DNA from: Meghimatium bilineatum
Taxonomy: Eukaryota; Mollusca; Gastropoda; Stylommatophora; Philomycidae
Assembly (NCBI GenBank): GCA_034231615.1
Contig: CM067319.1
Span: 8,852,391-8,916,390, forward strand
Reading direction: 5' to 3'
DNA length: 64,000 nt
Below, piece after piece: positions 22,661 to 33,895 of this stretch (its first letter is position 1; every line of letters starts with the position of its first letter). Below the pieces are notes generated by a model. That model was given only the letters and a program-made list of their open reading frames with translations. It was not told the DNA's origin and did no database searches. The position numbers were made by a program, and so were the translations under genes.

Positions 22661-23399
22661 AGTTCATAACTCAACTTATCTTTGCCTTTACACTTCGTTT
22701 TTTGCTGGGTGGGACTGAGCATCTATAAGTTTGCCCTTTGTGCTTGGAACTAAGTTCTCAACCAATATTATATACAAATTTGGTGTTATAAGCTCTAGAA
22801 GATCTTTAAAAAAGTCAGACAACCTTATTTCCATACAGTATAAATATGTTTGCACGGGAACAGGTTATTTCCACAGCATTCAAATTTCTACAATTATAAA
22901 TGCTAAATATCTTTGCAGTGTTCACATGCTAATCAAACATCTGAACAGTGGGTATAAAAAACAAAACAAAAGCAGTCAATTCTTGAATGACAGATCAAAC
23001 CACTGGTCATTCCTTTTTTGTGTATGCTTTTCTGTCAATCTCTTGACATGTTGTAATTAAGTAATAATAATAAATCAAGTTTATCATGTATCTCAGTGAT
23101 TTACACATTTTTTGTGTGGATGTCGCTCTCTTTAGGAACATTTTTGTTCATGTTGATTTCTTTAGTGACATACTTTTTTTCATGTTATTTCGTTAGGGAC
23201 ATATTCTTTCTTGTTGATTTCTTTAGGGCAATTTTTTTCATGTTGTTTTCTTTAGGGACATTTTCTTTGCAGAATTCACTTGGGAAAATATAAAAAAAAA
23301 CCCGTCACTTTCTTCAAAGCTTGATATTAAATAACTTAATAAATATAATTCATATAGTTTTATGTCTATACTCTCTAGATGGTCAGAAACGCTACCCCC
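22661..23399. other. AT-rich intron stretch with one small array
   Basis: A degenerate ~35-bp array at 23128-23275 (TTTCTTTAGGGACAT plus a TTCATGTTGATT-like block, 5 copies) is the only structure seen. Confidence 0.6.
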
Positions 23400-23495
23400 A
23401 ATTTACAAGTTTTCTCCATAACATCCCCATGGTAATATATGGCAGGTAACTGTCATTTTTAGCTCACCCTTTGGGCCTCGGCAATACATGGGTGG
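23400..23495 (-). repeat. SINE-1 fragment (5' end)
   Basis: On the minus strand: CCACCCATGTATTGCCGAGG, CCCAAAGGGTGAGC and the GCCATATAT block. It represents only the 5' end of SINE-1. Confidence 0.6.
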
Positions 23496-23774
23496 TTAAT
23501 GAACCTAAAGTGGTTGCCTGATAGGTTTGCTAGTGATCCAAACAGCTGCAAAAAATATTAAGCATTTTTGACATTCACTAGCATTCAGGTGTGTAAATGG
23601 GGCCAGCATGCAGTGTAGACAATGCTGTTAAACAGGTTGCGATGCAAAGCTGAGTTACTAGCAATATGGCTATGGACATCGACTGCTCAGTGAAATTGAT
23701 AAAACACTGAAATAAATAACACTGCAAGTATTAGATAATACCACAGACGTTGGCCACGTAAGGCCATTGATGCA

Positions 23775-23880
23775 TAGAAAATTATATCACAATGCATATT
23801 CATTCTCTGGAGTACATCCTGCTGGAAATTTAGTAGAACCATTGTCCTACTATAGGAGAGATCCAGGGGAAGTTTGAAGG
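23775..23880 (+). repeat. SINE-1 fragment (3' end)
   Basis: ATTCTCTGGAGTACATCCTG, a TAGAACCATTGTCCTACTA insert, GAGAGATCCAGGGGAAG and TTTGA. It lies directly upstream of, and runs into, the LINE-B fragment that follows. Confidence 0.7.
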
Positions 23881-25310
23881 AAGTGCTAAAAATGAATTGT
23901 AATCTTGATATCTACAATAGTGATCATAAACTACTGATGGGGAAATTTTGTATAAGATTAAAGAAAATCAAGAGATCACCAAGAAATATGAAATTAGATT
24001 TAGCATTATGGAAATCAGATGCTGACATTAAAGAAAGATACAACATAATTGTACAGAATAGATACAATGCCATTGCAAAGATTCAGAGTATTGGAGATCA
24101 ATGGGACATGCTAAAACATTCGATAAACCAAACATCTAATGAGATAATACCAAAAGTAAAACATAATAAAAACAAAAATGGATAACAAGATATATTAGAA
24201 TTGATGAGCACCAGAAGAAAAAATAAACACTAGATAGAGGAATATCAGAAAATACATAAGAGAGAAATGCAAAGTAGCAAAAGAAAGCTGGCTTATGAAA
24301 TGCAGAGAAATTGAGACATATTACAATCAAGACACAACATTACTACATAAACAAATTTATGTGATAACAGAGAAAAGAACACAAACAGTTACAGGGTATC
24401 TAAAATCTAAGACGGCAGGTATTAATGGGAAAAGGTCATATAGTACAGAGTTGGTCGGAATATATCAAAGAACTATCACAATAGACCCGAGATACACATA
24501 CAATAAAAGAGCGATGGTCCATCAATGCTCGCAGCAGAAGTAGGAGAGGCCCTAAGGCACATGAAATATGACAACGCCTCAGATAATATCACATTAGAGG
24601 AATTAGTAGCTTTAGGCGACTTTGAAGTAGAAATAATCACCAAATTTCTGAATGATGTTATGGTATATAATAGCGGACACATACCAGATGACTTAATGAG
24701 ATCCATATTTATAGCCTTCCCAAAGAAACCAGGGACCACCGCATGTGAAGAATACTGTACAATCGGCCTCAACCTCATTAAAAAAATTCTTCTCAGAATC
24801 ACCATGAAGAGAGTGAGAAACAATAAAAACAGAAATAAGTCCAGAACAATGTGGCTTCATAGAAGGCACCAACAGTGCTATATATATTTCGAGAACAATA
24901 AATAATAGAGAGGTAAAAAGAGACCCGTACCTCTGTTTTATAGACTACACAAAAGCATTTGATAAAGTTAAACATAGTGAAGTTATACACATGCTAGAGA
25001 ATTTTAACACCGACAGTAAGGATTTAAGAATCATCAAGAACATGTACTGGCAACAAACAGCAGCAATAAGAGTAGGAAATCAATTTGGTCCCTTTTAACA
25101 AATAAAACATGGAGTTGTGACAGAGGTGTGTACTTTCACCAGACCCGTTCTCATTACACAGTGAAAAATAATGCGTGTAATAGTTGATACCCCAGGAATA
25201 TCTGTGGGAGGGCATATAAGAAACAATTTCAGATATGCGGATAACACGGTTCTGATTGCTAAAAGTGTGGAAAATTTGCGATGTATCCCAAATTCAGAAT
25301 GGACATGAGT
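23870..25310 (+). pseudogene. LINE-B ORF2 (endonuclease end plus reverse transcriptase), degenerate
   Basis: From the 5' side: NSDHKLLMGKF, the last box of an APE-type endonuclease (S-D-H-x-L/P). Then comes a long basic linker (RSPRNMKLDLALWKSDADI, KRKLAYEMQREIETYYN), the DNASDNITLEELVALGD and IFIAFPKKPG RT boxes, LCFIDYTKAFDKVKHSEV (RT box A with the catalytic Asp) and GVVTEVC. It ends FRYADNTVLIA, where the usual YADD is YADN, so one catalytic Asp is lost. Several stops and frameshifts are present. It is the longest transposon coding remnant in the window. Clade is unassigned (RTE- or CR1-like by motif). Confidence 0.9.
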
Positions 25311-25970
25311 TTGATAAACTTTATTGAGAAAACAAATCCCATTTTTATCTCCATTATTCTCTGAGTGAATAATGGTAACTTTCACCCATTATAAATTGTA
25401 CACATTTTACAGTGGTTCTTCCACCCATTATTAAATTTCAATAGTATTTATCTCCGATAGGCAAATACAACTTCTCTTTAGATTTACCCAACAAACTTAT
25501 AAATCTTTACATTTTGTAGTTATGTTGACTAGATATACTATCGTAAGACTAGAAAACCCGTCAGAGATCAATAGTCCGAAAAAGTAGAATAAATACAAAA
25601 TTTTTGTAGATGACTTCAGTGGTCTCTGATAGAAGTTACTATTCATGACTTTATTGGTCTCTAATGGGAGCTACTGTTCATGACTTTGTTGGTCTCTAAT
25701 GGCAGCTACTGTTCATGACTTTTGAAATTCAACCTGGCAACATACCAAAGCAGATTTACAAAAATTTGTAAGACAAATCTGACAAATGTTGATCAAAGTC
25801 GTCAACTTTCAAATCTCAGAGAACTGGTCTGATTAATTGGGAATAACAAACATAATTAAAGACTATTCCTATTTACTATACATTTTTGTTTTTGTAATTG
25901 GATGAGAAGTCTGCAATGGTAGCTACTATTTATGACTTCAGCGGTCTCTCTAATGGGAACTACTGTTGTT
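25311..25970 (+). repeat. Intron stretch with degenerate about 37-bp repeat
   Basis: At 25611-25725 the unit TCATGACTTTATTGGTCTCT plus AATGGGAGCTACTGT occurs three times. A further isolated copy lies at 25915-25968. The rest is unremarkable. Confidence 0.75.
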
Positions 25971-27479
25971 GTTTTTTTAACAAATGCTGGTAACATTTCT
26001 CTGGAGGGGAATAGGTTGGACTAGATGTAAGATATTGAACTGATCTCCGCCGAAGATGGATGTGTCTGGCCATTGGTGCTAGATGTAAGATATTGAACTG
26101 GTCTTTGGTGCTGTTTCAATATTTGTAATCTGTCATTATCCATGTTCTATGCTTGTAAGTTTGGACCTTGGCTGTATCATGGATGTTTTCAAACTTCATT
26201 TTATAATGTGTAACCTCTTTGTTTGGTTATATCCTCCCATGTATCTTTATATAATGTACATACTCTTTTACAGATCAGTGATATGTTTTTGGTAACCTCT
26301 TAGTATATGTAGACTTAGACCACACCTTTACGAGCTGCTTTATGAATCACTAATATTTAACCTTTAGCATGCGGTGTATACAATTACATAATTTCTCTCC
26401 TGCTGCTGACTGCAGCGGAATTAGTTTTTGAAAATGTCATGCAATCGTTGGTGGCTGTTTTGAAATCGAGATAACTTTTTTGTTGTTACAGATATTTAAA
26501 TAATATTTGCACATATAAATAAATAATTAAATTCTGCATATATTGGTGTAAGTTTTTTTTGTGTGTGTGGGATACGAGACGTGTGATAAAGACAGATTTA
26601 GATCTATCTAGATCTAGGCCTATTGTATTTTTGATAGATTGAAAGCTGTTGAATATTATATATTTTACAAAATGAAAACCTTGTGGAACCTCGTGTTCTA
26701 TTTTATTTAATCTATTTGAAGTACTTACCTCTCAAGATTTCCACTTTAAATTCAGAATAATGATTTCACTGAATATACGATGAAATAAAAGTATATAAAA
26801 CTCGATTCACTGTCATGCTGCTTCACCTCTATGCGGATGGCTAAAGATTGTTCGGATTTCAAAATTATAATCACACAACATCTTCTGTCGCCATTTTAGT
26901 AATAGAAACAGAAAGTTAGATAATTTATCTACTCCAAGTTGCCAAAACATTTTATCCAAAAAATTACAAATCTGGTTTTTATGTTTGGATTTGGGTTTAA
27001 CACACTGGGTGATGGATTTTGCCGTCCGAAGTCAAGAAATGACACAATTTGGGCTAAATGTGTTGCACGAATTGTAAACACAGCGTGCTAAAGGTTAAAT
27101 CCACTTCAGGTGGATTATAGTAAAATTTGAGATGACTAATAGCCACTTTAAGTGGTATTTTGTATTTTAGGAGTTAATTGTTTTAATCTGACAGTGTTTG
27201 AGCCATCGCTGATTTAAAAAAATTTAGTGTGGGTTCATGTTTGGTAAACGGGCCTACATTCCAAATTTTTATAAAATCTGTGGCAATAGCAAATTTTGTG
27301 TAATTCTGTGATTTCACTGAGTGCTGGGTGATACAAAATAGCTAACATATATTGTACGTTTGTTGAGCATACCAGCGACAGATAAACATGTATGCCTGTT
27401 ACTGTGGCGAGGGTTACTGCTGGATGCACAGATTTGCATGCCACATTAAGAGGATCACCCATACAACCCTTCTAAATGA
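25971..27479. other. No gene; short SINE-1-like fragment only
   Basis: A duplicated phrase AGATGTAAGATATTGAACTG with CCGAAGATGGATGTGTCTGG between the copies (26025-26110) relates to the SINE-1 variant at 5545-5705. The remaining 1.3 kb is AT-rich with no recognisable content. Confidence 0.5.
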
Positions 27480-27570
27480 ATATCTCCATCTTCATCCACT
27501 GATGGGTAATTATAGCCAATGGAAATAGTTGCTAAAAAACTTGTCATTTAATTTGTTACACTTTCCACAA
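27480..27570 (+). repeat. LINE 3'-end fragment (31760-type)
   Basis: ATAGCCAATGG...GCTAAAAAACTTGTCATTTAAT and CCACAAAAAAGG match the segment near 31760-31810 (ATAGCCAAAAAACTTATC, then CACAAAAAAGCAG). Confidence 0.5.
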
Positions 27571-28089
27571 AAAAGGTAGGCTCATTTACCAGACATGAAC
27601 CTTAGCATGTCTTCTTCTCCTGTGTACACTTTCAGACATTTTGTTAGCTAAAAGTAGGCATCTGGCTAAGACTTATCATCACAGAAATATGCTTTGATAC
27701 TGATAGAAAATATGAAACTTGATTTATTGTTCATTTTTGATTGTTGTATCTATAAATAGTTAATGAATTGTTTAATTGTTATAATTATTAAATAAAACTT
27801 TAGTCAATTCTCACTGAGGTCAACTCCCTGAACTCTTTGAAGTCAAGCCAACAGAGGCTAGAAACTAAAATTGGTTGGACCAGCCCTGACATCAAACAAG
27901 TTAACACTGCCCTACCCAAACAAGCACTAGTGCTGAAGTTGGAGATACCAGACTGAGAGTTGTACCAGCAACCTTGGTATCACATAACACGACTTGATAC
28001 AGTGTCGAGATAATATGTCTTCACAACAAAAAATGAATAGCCAGTAAATAGTTTAGTTATTAAACTTTATTCACAGTTGAAGTCAGATG
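27571..28089. other. No recognised feature
   Basis: AT-rich intron DNA. Confidence 0.5.
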
Positions 28090-28675
28090 TCTTGGGCCAT
28101 TTTGCGCAAATAATATGACATAATTTGTTCTCTGGACTGCATTCTGCTGGAAATCAAGTGGGACTGTCTTGCTACAAGAGAGATCCATTGGGATTGTCTT
28201 GCTACAAGAGAGATCTAGTGGGACTCGTGCTACAAGAGAGATCTAATGTGACTGTCTTGCTACAAGAGAGATCTAGTGGGACTTGTGCTACAAGAGAGAT
28301 CTAATGTGACTGTCTTGCTACAAGAGAGATCTAGTGGGACTCGTGCTACAAGAGAGATCTAATGTGACTGTCTTGCTACAAGAGAGATCTAATGTGACTG
28401 TCTTGCTACAAGAGAGATCTAGTGGGACTCGTGCTATAAGAGAGATCTAGTGGGACTCGTGCTACAAGAGAGATCTAATGTGACTGTCTTGCTACAAGAG
28501 AGATCTAGTGGGACTCGTGCTACAAGAGAGATCTAGTGGGACTCGTGCTACAAGAGAGATCTAGCGGGACTTGTGCTACAAGAGAGATCTAGCGGGACTC
28601 GTGCTACAAGAGAGATCTAGCGGGACTCGTGCTACAAGAGAGATCTAGTGGTAGTTTGAGAGAGAATGAAAGAAG
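28090..28675 (+). repeat. SINE-1 copy with internal 28/30-bp expansion (about 17 copies)
   Basis: It starts as a normal SINE-1 (GTCTTGGGCCATTTTGCG, TTCTCTGGACTGCATTCTG). Then the segment GGGACTGTCTTGCTACAAGA plus GAGATCTAGT repeats in 30-bp and 28-bp (GGGACTCGTGCTACAAGAGA) forms to 28650. It then resumes as SINE-1 3' end (GGTAGTTTGAGAGAGAATGA, AAGAAGAAGAAA). The array is entirely inside the SINE. Confidence 0.92.
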
Positions 28676-29010
28676 AAGAAATACTTTATTCATTAAATAG
28701 TTTGGCAGAAAAATATCAGTTCAATGTGTGAATACTTTATTTTATTGAATTGTGTGATTGAGTGGTCTAGTGTACATCCTACACGAGAAGACAATCATTA
28801 AGTATATCCATGTATACCTTATCACTGAAGATTTTATATTTGAATATGAGAGTCTACTCGCCTTCTTACAATTTTGTAGTATTTATTCTGATGACTGTAC
28901 GTACAACAAGTATTGATAATTGTATTAATTTTATGATATGCATTCTCAAATATATTGTGGATAATATTTCACAAATATTCTAATGTCCTGGGCACCTGTT
29001 GGGAAGTTGT
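28676..29010. other. No recognised feature
   Basis: AT-rich intron DNA. Confidence 0.5.
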
Positions 29011-29011
29011 G

Positions 29012-29290
29012 TTAGGTCAGATGTGGGTAACCTATTTTGTGACCAAGGACAAAATACAGGCATGCACGGCAGACAGTGAGCCATTTTGATCGCATATAGT
29101 GCATTTGCTCAATGACTTTTTGTATTGCCATCGTGATGTGCGATTGTATTAAGTAAATTAAAATAAGTTTGATTAAATAGTAGCTTGGTGGGCCAGATTT
29201 GACCCACGAGCTGTATTTTTCCAAATTCTGTGTTTCGACCTATGAGCTCTATTTTGCACACCCCTGTGATGAAGCCTATGAGTTGTATTT
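29012..29290 (-). mobile_element. Possible hAT-type non-autonomous element relic
   Basis: On the minus strand it begins GGGGTGTGCAAAATAGAGCT and continues with a GTGGGTCAAATCTGGCCCACC block and a TGCATGCCTGTATTTTGTCC end. A similar block occurs at 47190-47432. Boundaries and target duplication were not resolved. Confidence 0.35.
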
Positions 29291-29539
29291 TTCCTACCAT
29301 TGTGTTTAAATAATCCAACTTAGACTTCATGGCTAGAGTACTAGTTTTTGGAATTCTGAGCTATTGGGGTAGGCACAGTTTTAAATGTAACTAATTTTTG
29401 TCATTATGTATTTATAAGTAATTATCTCAAAATGGGTATTTTAGTGGCTTACAGTCAAAAGGATTTGTTTAGCTGTTAGTTTTAGTGGCTTTCTGAAGGT
29501 AAAGAGTTAATGAATGGCTCTTTTAATGAATAAGCAAGT

Positions 29540-29672
29540 AAATGTATTAGCAATAGTTAAAATGACATTAACAACAACATACAAATTAATGTATTGGCAA
29601 TAGTTAAAATGACATTAACAACATACAAATTAATGTATTGGCAATAGTTAAAATGACATTAACAACATACAG
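29540..29672 (+). repeat. 44-bp minisatellite, 3 copies
   Basis: Units of AATGTATTGGCAATAGTTAA plus AATGACATTAACAACATAC. The array ends exactly at the hammerhead-like motif at 29673. Confidence 0.92.
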
Positions 29673-29702
29673 TATTTCGACTAAAGAGCTAATTTCATCA
29701 GG
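29673..29702 (-). ncRNA. Degenerate hammerhead-ribozyme-like motif
   Basis: The minus strand reads CCTGATGA, stem II AATTA / loop GCTCTT / TAGTC, then GAAA. Both core boxes (CTGATGA and GAAA) are intact. Stem II pairs at 4 of 5 positions including one G-T wobble, with one A-C mismatch. This arrangement is known from the terminal repeats of Penelope-like retroelements. Stems I and III were not resolved and activity is not claimed. Confidence 0.45.
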
Positions 29703-29799
29703 ATGAAAAACAACCATCAATGATAAACTTCCATGGAATAATATTTAACCTTGGTTATAATATCCCCTATATATTTCTAGCCTGTTGGGTTAGCCCAGA

Positions 29800-30000
29800 C
29801 ACTTTAGTCATTTATCTCTTTAAGTATATTAACTGTTAGGAGTACCACACATAGCACGTAACTCCATAGCGGCAAGCTGTAATCTCCAGGGATCCCTGAA
29901 AATATTAACTTTGTAAATAGGTTGTAGTGAGCAGAATTTGAACTGTGGACCTCTTGAGCACAAATGAACGCCGTAATCACTACTCCAGGGAGATCCCTCC
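29800..30000 (-). repeat. SINE-3 (tRNA-like head), copy 1
   Basis: On the minus strand: CTGGAGTAGTGATTACGGCG, TTGTGCTCAAGAGGTCCAC, AGTTCAAATTCTGC (B-box-like), then CCCTGGAGATTACAGC and a GTGTGGTACTCC end. A second copy lies at 50205-50380. The CTCAAGAGG variable arm recalls a Leu- or Ser-type tRNA origin. Confidence 0.6.
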
Positions 30001-30044
30001 GAGAGGGTATAGGAATATCACTTTTGCTATGGGGGTCAGTGTTT

Positions 30045-30130
30045 GCTCTGCTTTGTGGTAGAGTGGTTAGTGGGTCCATCTCACACATACAACTTGGTGC
30101 AAGAAATTTTGGTTTTAGCCCTCTAAAGTT
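30045..30130 (+). repeat. Weak tRNA-like segment
   Basis: TGGTAGAGTGGTTAGTGGG resembles an A-box region and GGTTTTAGCCC a decayed B-box at tRNA spacing. Possibly another SINE head; low confidence. Confidence 0.25.
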
Positions 30131-30714
30131 TCAAATAGTATTTTCTGAACTTGGAGGCCAGTACAGATAGTAATTTTAAATGTTTGATTGGCTAGTAAAA
30201 CTGGTTTGGGATGGGGCAGTAAAAATGGTTTTAGGGCTCAGCAAAAAGGGATTGGTAGTCCAGTAAAAATGGATTGTTGAGTCACACACTTTCTCCTTTA
30301 CATCTGCATTATTTTTCTGTTTTGAAGTTAACTTGTACATTGATCCTGTAGACATTGATTACTCTTCACGGAATGTTTAGTGCAACTACTCTTCACCGAA
30401 TGTTTAGTGAAATATTTTTTTGACATGTTTGACATCGAACTTGTTCATGTTTCAGGAGTGGGGTGATTCCTGACCCATTTTTGCATGGGTCAGCTTTTCT
30501 TCAATGTTTGTTATGTCAGAAAAGCTGATCCAACATGTGGCACACCCCCCCAAGCATGCATATGATGGTAGGACAGTGTTATTAAATGTTTCTTTGTCTG
30601 TGTGGCTGTGCACACATACACGAGCAGATTGAAAAGTTGTAACATCTTTTTATTAATGAAGCGCAGCGTATAGGACTTTAAAATGTGGTAGCATATCATA
30701 TTGAGTCCAGTAGT
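30131..30714. other. No recognised feature
   Basis: AT-rich intron DNA with a loose repeat of CAGTAAAAATGG (30190-30270). Confidence 0.5.
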
Positions 30715-30835
30715 TTGTCATTTCTTTCTGAATGATCTGGATGCACAATTGCCTGTGGTGGGATTTTGAATCTGGTGTCTTGGCCACCACAAACACACTC
30801 TGTATCATGCCGTCACAGTGCCAGAAGTGTATAGG
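30715..30835 (-). repeat. SINE-2 copy 2 (partial)
   Basis: The minus strand carries GTGACGGCATGATACAGAG, GTGGTGGCCAAGACACC, AGATTCAAAATCCC (B-box) and CACAGGCAATTGTGCATCC, matching the head of the copy at 49885. Confidence 0.6.
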
Positions 30836-31199
30836 ATACTATTTTAAAAAGGGACTGTATCATTTCACCATCAGCATTAAGTATCTGTATCACAAGTTGA
30901 CTACAATAGACCTCCAGTATCGTCCATCTCTTGCATTGTTAGTGCACTCTGTTCGACTAGCGTGTATAGTACATGTACATACGTCAATATACCTTACAGT
31001 ATATCTCAAACTGTTGAAGTTGAAGAGACAATAAATGCTGCATTCATGAGTGGGTTTTCTTTGAATATTATTTAGTCTTTTGAAAACAAGTTCTACAGAC
31101 ATTTATCAAGAATGAGCTATATAGAACACAAGACAAATATATTTGTCCGGCAGCTAACAAACAAACTTGCAGGTTATCAAGAACCACTTTTGGCAGAGG
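30836..31199. other. No recognised feature
   Basis: AT-rich; overlapping short open stretches on both strands without motifs. Confidence 0.45.
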
Positions 31200-31465
31200 T
31201 GAAATGACGTAAACTTGTCTGATTTGGACATGTAACGAGACATGACTATAAAATTATTTCGCAAGGAGGAATCGAAAGTGGAAGGAGAAGAGGGGGCGGA
31301 AGAAAATCCTGGATTGCTAACATCAAGAGATGGTCTGTAAATTTTCTACATTCCTTCGAATGGCCGAGGATGGAGTTGTTTGAAGAACTTTTTGTGCGGA
31401 ATGTATCTAATGTGTCACCCTTATGACATTGACAGGTTATGTGTCTTATTATTATTATTCCTTTG
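31200..31465 (+). pseudogene. LINE-B C-terminus and 3' end
   Basis: The frame at about 31255 reads ISQGGIESGRRRGGGRKSW then NIKRW, the Arg/Gly-rich terminal box (G-G-R-R-R-G-R-x-R-K-x-W) of this LINE. The end is GTGTCACCCTTATGACATTG, then ACAGG and a TTATTATTATTATT tail, parallel to the copy at 6488-6603. Confidence 0.8.
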
Positions 31466-31559
31466 ATGTCTTTTATTTCTGAGATGTCTAAGAAAAACAG
31501 CAAACAGAACAAGAAGAGATCATGTGAGAAGGGAAGAGATTACAAGCACTGTCAGAACA

Positions 31560-31830
31560 ACATCACTGGTCTAATATATTCAAAAACAGATTGAAATGGT
31601 TCGGCCACCTAATGAGAATGAATCCTTATTGGCCAGCGACAAGAGCATACACCATAAAAATGGAAATAACAAGATACAGAGGAAGACCAAGGAGAAGGTG
31701 GATTGAAAGAGTTACCAAGATTCTGAAATGGTACAGTATTACTGCAAGTGACCAGAAATAGCCAAAAAACTTATCATTTAATCCTGCGACAGCTCACAAA
31801 AAAGCAGAGAAAAGGGATAGATAATTATTC
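31560..31830 (+). pseudogene. Second LINE C-terminus (RTE-like)
   Basis: NRLKWFGHLMRMNPYWPATR, a MEITRYRGRPRRRWIERV box and a stop at about 31760. W-F/Y-G-H-L-x-R-M with R-G-R-P-R-x-R-W is the usual end of RTE-like LINE ORF2. It starts right after the tail of the previous element, so two LINE 3' ends lie in tandem. Confidence 0.8.
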
Positions 31831-31899
31831 CTTTGAGTTCCTCCATATACATTTATATCAGTGAGTTGCTGTATCCTGGCATCAGTAGTTCTTATACCT

Positions 31900-32015
31900 T
31901 CTGCCTTCTGTTATCAGGATCTGAAAGGGACGCAAAGAAAAGTAGCATGATGATCTGCCATGTATGTTGTAGGAGGTGATTAAGGATGGGGTTCCCTTTG
32001 TAAAATAAAAGTAAA
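31900..32015 (+). repeat. SINE-1 fragment (5' half)
   Basis: GGACGCAAAGAAAAGTAGCA, CTGCCATGTATGTTGTAGG and GTGATTAAGGATGGGG. Confidence 0.65.
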
Positions 32016-32127
32016 ATAAATTCACACAATAAAATTGCTAGAAGGAACTGTGCACACACACACAGCAACAAAGCTAATAGTACTGTGTACATATGCTTAA
32101 ATTATATAGAGAAATTTATTATCATCA

Positions 32128-32410
32128 GTGTGTTACCGGCCCAAAAGGGGAGCAAAGAGTAGCACACTTTTTATATTCCATGTATGTCATAAAATGCGAC
32201 TAAGGAGGTTATGGGGGTTGAGTTGGCTGCCCAATCCCATATAGGGTCAAAGTGACCCAGAAACTATACTGAATCCAGATGTGTCATGCCGAACAGAGAT
32301 GCAGCTATTGCAGCAGAGCTGTAAACCACGACAACACATTCAAAGTTCTCTGGACTACATCCTGCTACTCTGCAGGAGTTTAAGAATGAAGAAATCAGAA
32401 AAGCGTAGAT
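32128..32410 (+). repeat. SINE-1 near-full-length copy
   Basis: GGGAGCAAAGAGTAGCACAC, the CATGTATGTCATAAAATGCG block, GAGTTGGCTGCCCAATCCC, ATATAGGGTCAAAGTGACCC, the GCTGTAAACCACGACAACAC block, TCTCTGGACTACATCCTGCT and GCAGGAGTTTAAGAATGAAG. It is followed within 60 bp by an inverted copy. Confidence 0.85.
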
Positions 32411-32464
32411 GCTTATTCTAGCTGATTCTATCACTGGAGAACTCTCTTGTTCTTTTTTGTTTGT

Positions 32465-32650
32465 TCTCAAACCTCTGCTGGTTGGCTAGGTTGTAACCCG
32501 GAGAACATAATTAGTTGTGTCATGGTTTACAGTTTGGTTGCAATATTTGTGTTGTTATGCTTGACACATCCCACTCCAGCATGACTTTTAGACTCACTTT
32601 GACCTATCGAGTAGAATAGAACAGCCATCTCCACCCCAAACCCCCACTGC
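32465..32650 (-). repeat. SINE-1 copy, inverted relative to neighbour
   Basis: The minus strand shows the middle and 3' blocks (AGTCATGCTGGAGTGGGATG, CATGACACAACTAATTATG, AGCAGAGGTTTGAGAAC). With 32128-32410 it makes a tail-to-tail inverted SINE pair. Confidence 0.8.
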
Positions 32651-32949
32651 CAATACATATAGTGACATACATATAGATTTTGGTGTTGGTATACACACTG
32701 CTGGTATTCTTTTCTACTACTCATTTGGGCTACAGCAATACTTAGACAGTATAATGATGTTAACACTTTTCAATCTGGTCCTGTACACCACTCAAGGTAT
32801 ATTATTTCTGCTCTATGTTGACATAGTTCTAATATGCTTTGAAATGTTATGTGTTCTGTTGCCTTTTTTTTCTTATTCTTCTAACCCATGAGATCTGAAG
32901 TGTAGATTGTTCTAATATGAGTGTTATAGTTATCATGTTTATCCTTTGT
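32651..32949. other. No recognised feature
   Basis: AT-rich intron DNA. Confidence 0.5.
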
Positions 32950-33460
32950 AATATTATGCAGTATAATCTTTTCTAGTATTATACAATGTAGCCTGTTTTA
33001 GTATTGTAATGTAGCCTTTTCTAGTATTATACGGTATAGCTTTTTCTAGTATTATAATGTAGCCTTGTATATTCTAGTATTATAATGTAGCCTTTTCTAG
33101 TATACAGTGTAGCTTTTTCTAGTATTATAATGTAGCCCTTTCTAGTATTGTATCATATAGTATTACAGAGTAGTCTATACAGAGTAGTTTATTCATGTGT
33201 AACCTTTTCTAGCATTATACAGTTTAGCTTTTTCTGCTATTATACAGTGTAGCTTTTACTAGTATAATACAGTGTAGCCTGTTCTATTATCAATATTATT
33301 GTGTAGAATGTTCTAGGATTATACAAATGTAGAATGTTCTAGGATTATACAATGTAGTCCAGTCTAATATAATACAGTGTAGCCTGTTCTATTATCAATA
33401 TTATTGTGTAGAATGTTCTAGGATTATACAGTGTAGCCAGTTCTAGTATCAACATGAAAC
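32950..33460 (+). repeat. Degenerate about 22-bp repeat (GTAGCCTTTTCTAGTATTAT)
   Basis: Around 20 copies of GTAGCCTTTTCTAGTATTAT followed by ACA, with many substitutions and indels. Parts are duplicated at larger scale (33265-33325 and 33375-33440). Confidence 0.85.
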
Positions 33461-33559
33461 GTCAACTTTTCTTTAAAAAAAAACCATTGAACTGTGTAGA
33501 CAGTTTGAGTGTCAGTAGCATATACACAGTAGCCTACTTTTAATATTATTAATAAACAG

Positions 33560-33895
33560 GACCAATATTATAGAATAGCTTATCTGCTATCACATGTATG
33601 TACTGTTTGTATTATAGAATAGCTTATCTGCTATCACATGTACGTACTGTTTGTATTATAGACTAGCTTATCTGCTATCACCTGTACGTACTGTTTGTAT
33701 TATAGACTAGCTTATCTGCTATCACATGTACGTACTGTTTGTATTATATACTAGCTTATCTGCTATCACATGTACGTACTGTTTGTATTATAGACTAGCT
33801 TATCTGCTATCACCTGTACGTACTGTTTGTATTATAGACTAGCTTATCTGCTATCACATGTACGTACTGTTTGTATTATAGACTAGCTTATCTGC
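33560..33895 (+). repeat. 44-bp minisatellite, about 8 copies
   Basis: The unit is TATTATAGACTAGCTTATCT plus GCTATCACATGTACGTACTGTTTG. Very homogeneous; variants are GACT/GAAT/TACT and CACATG/CACCTG. Confidence 0.95.
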
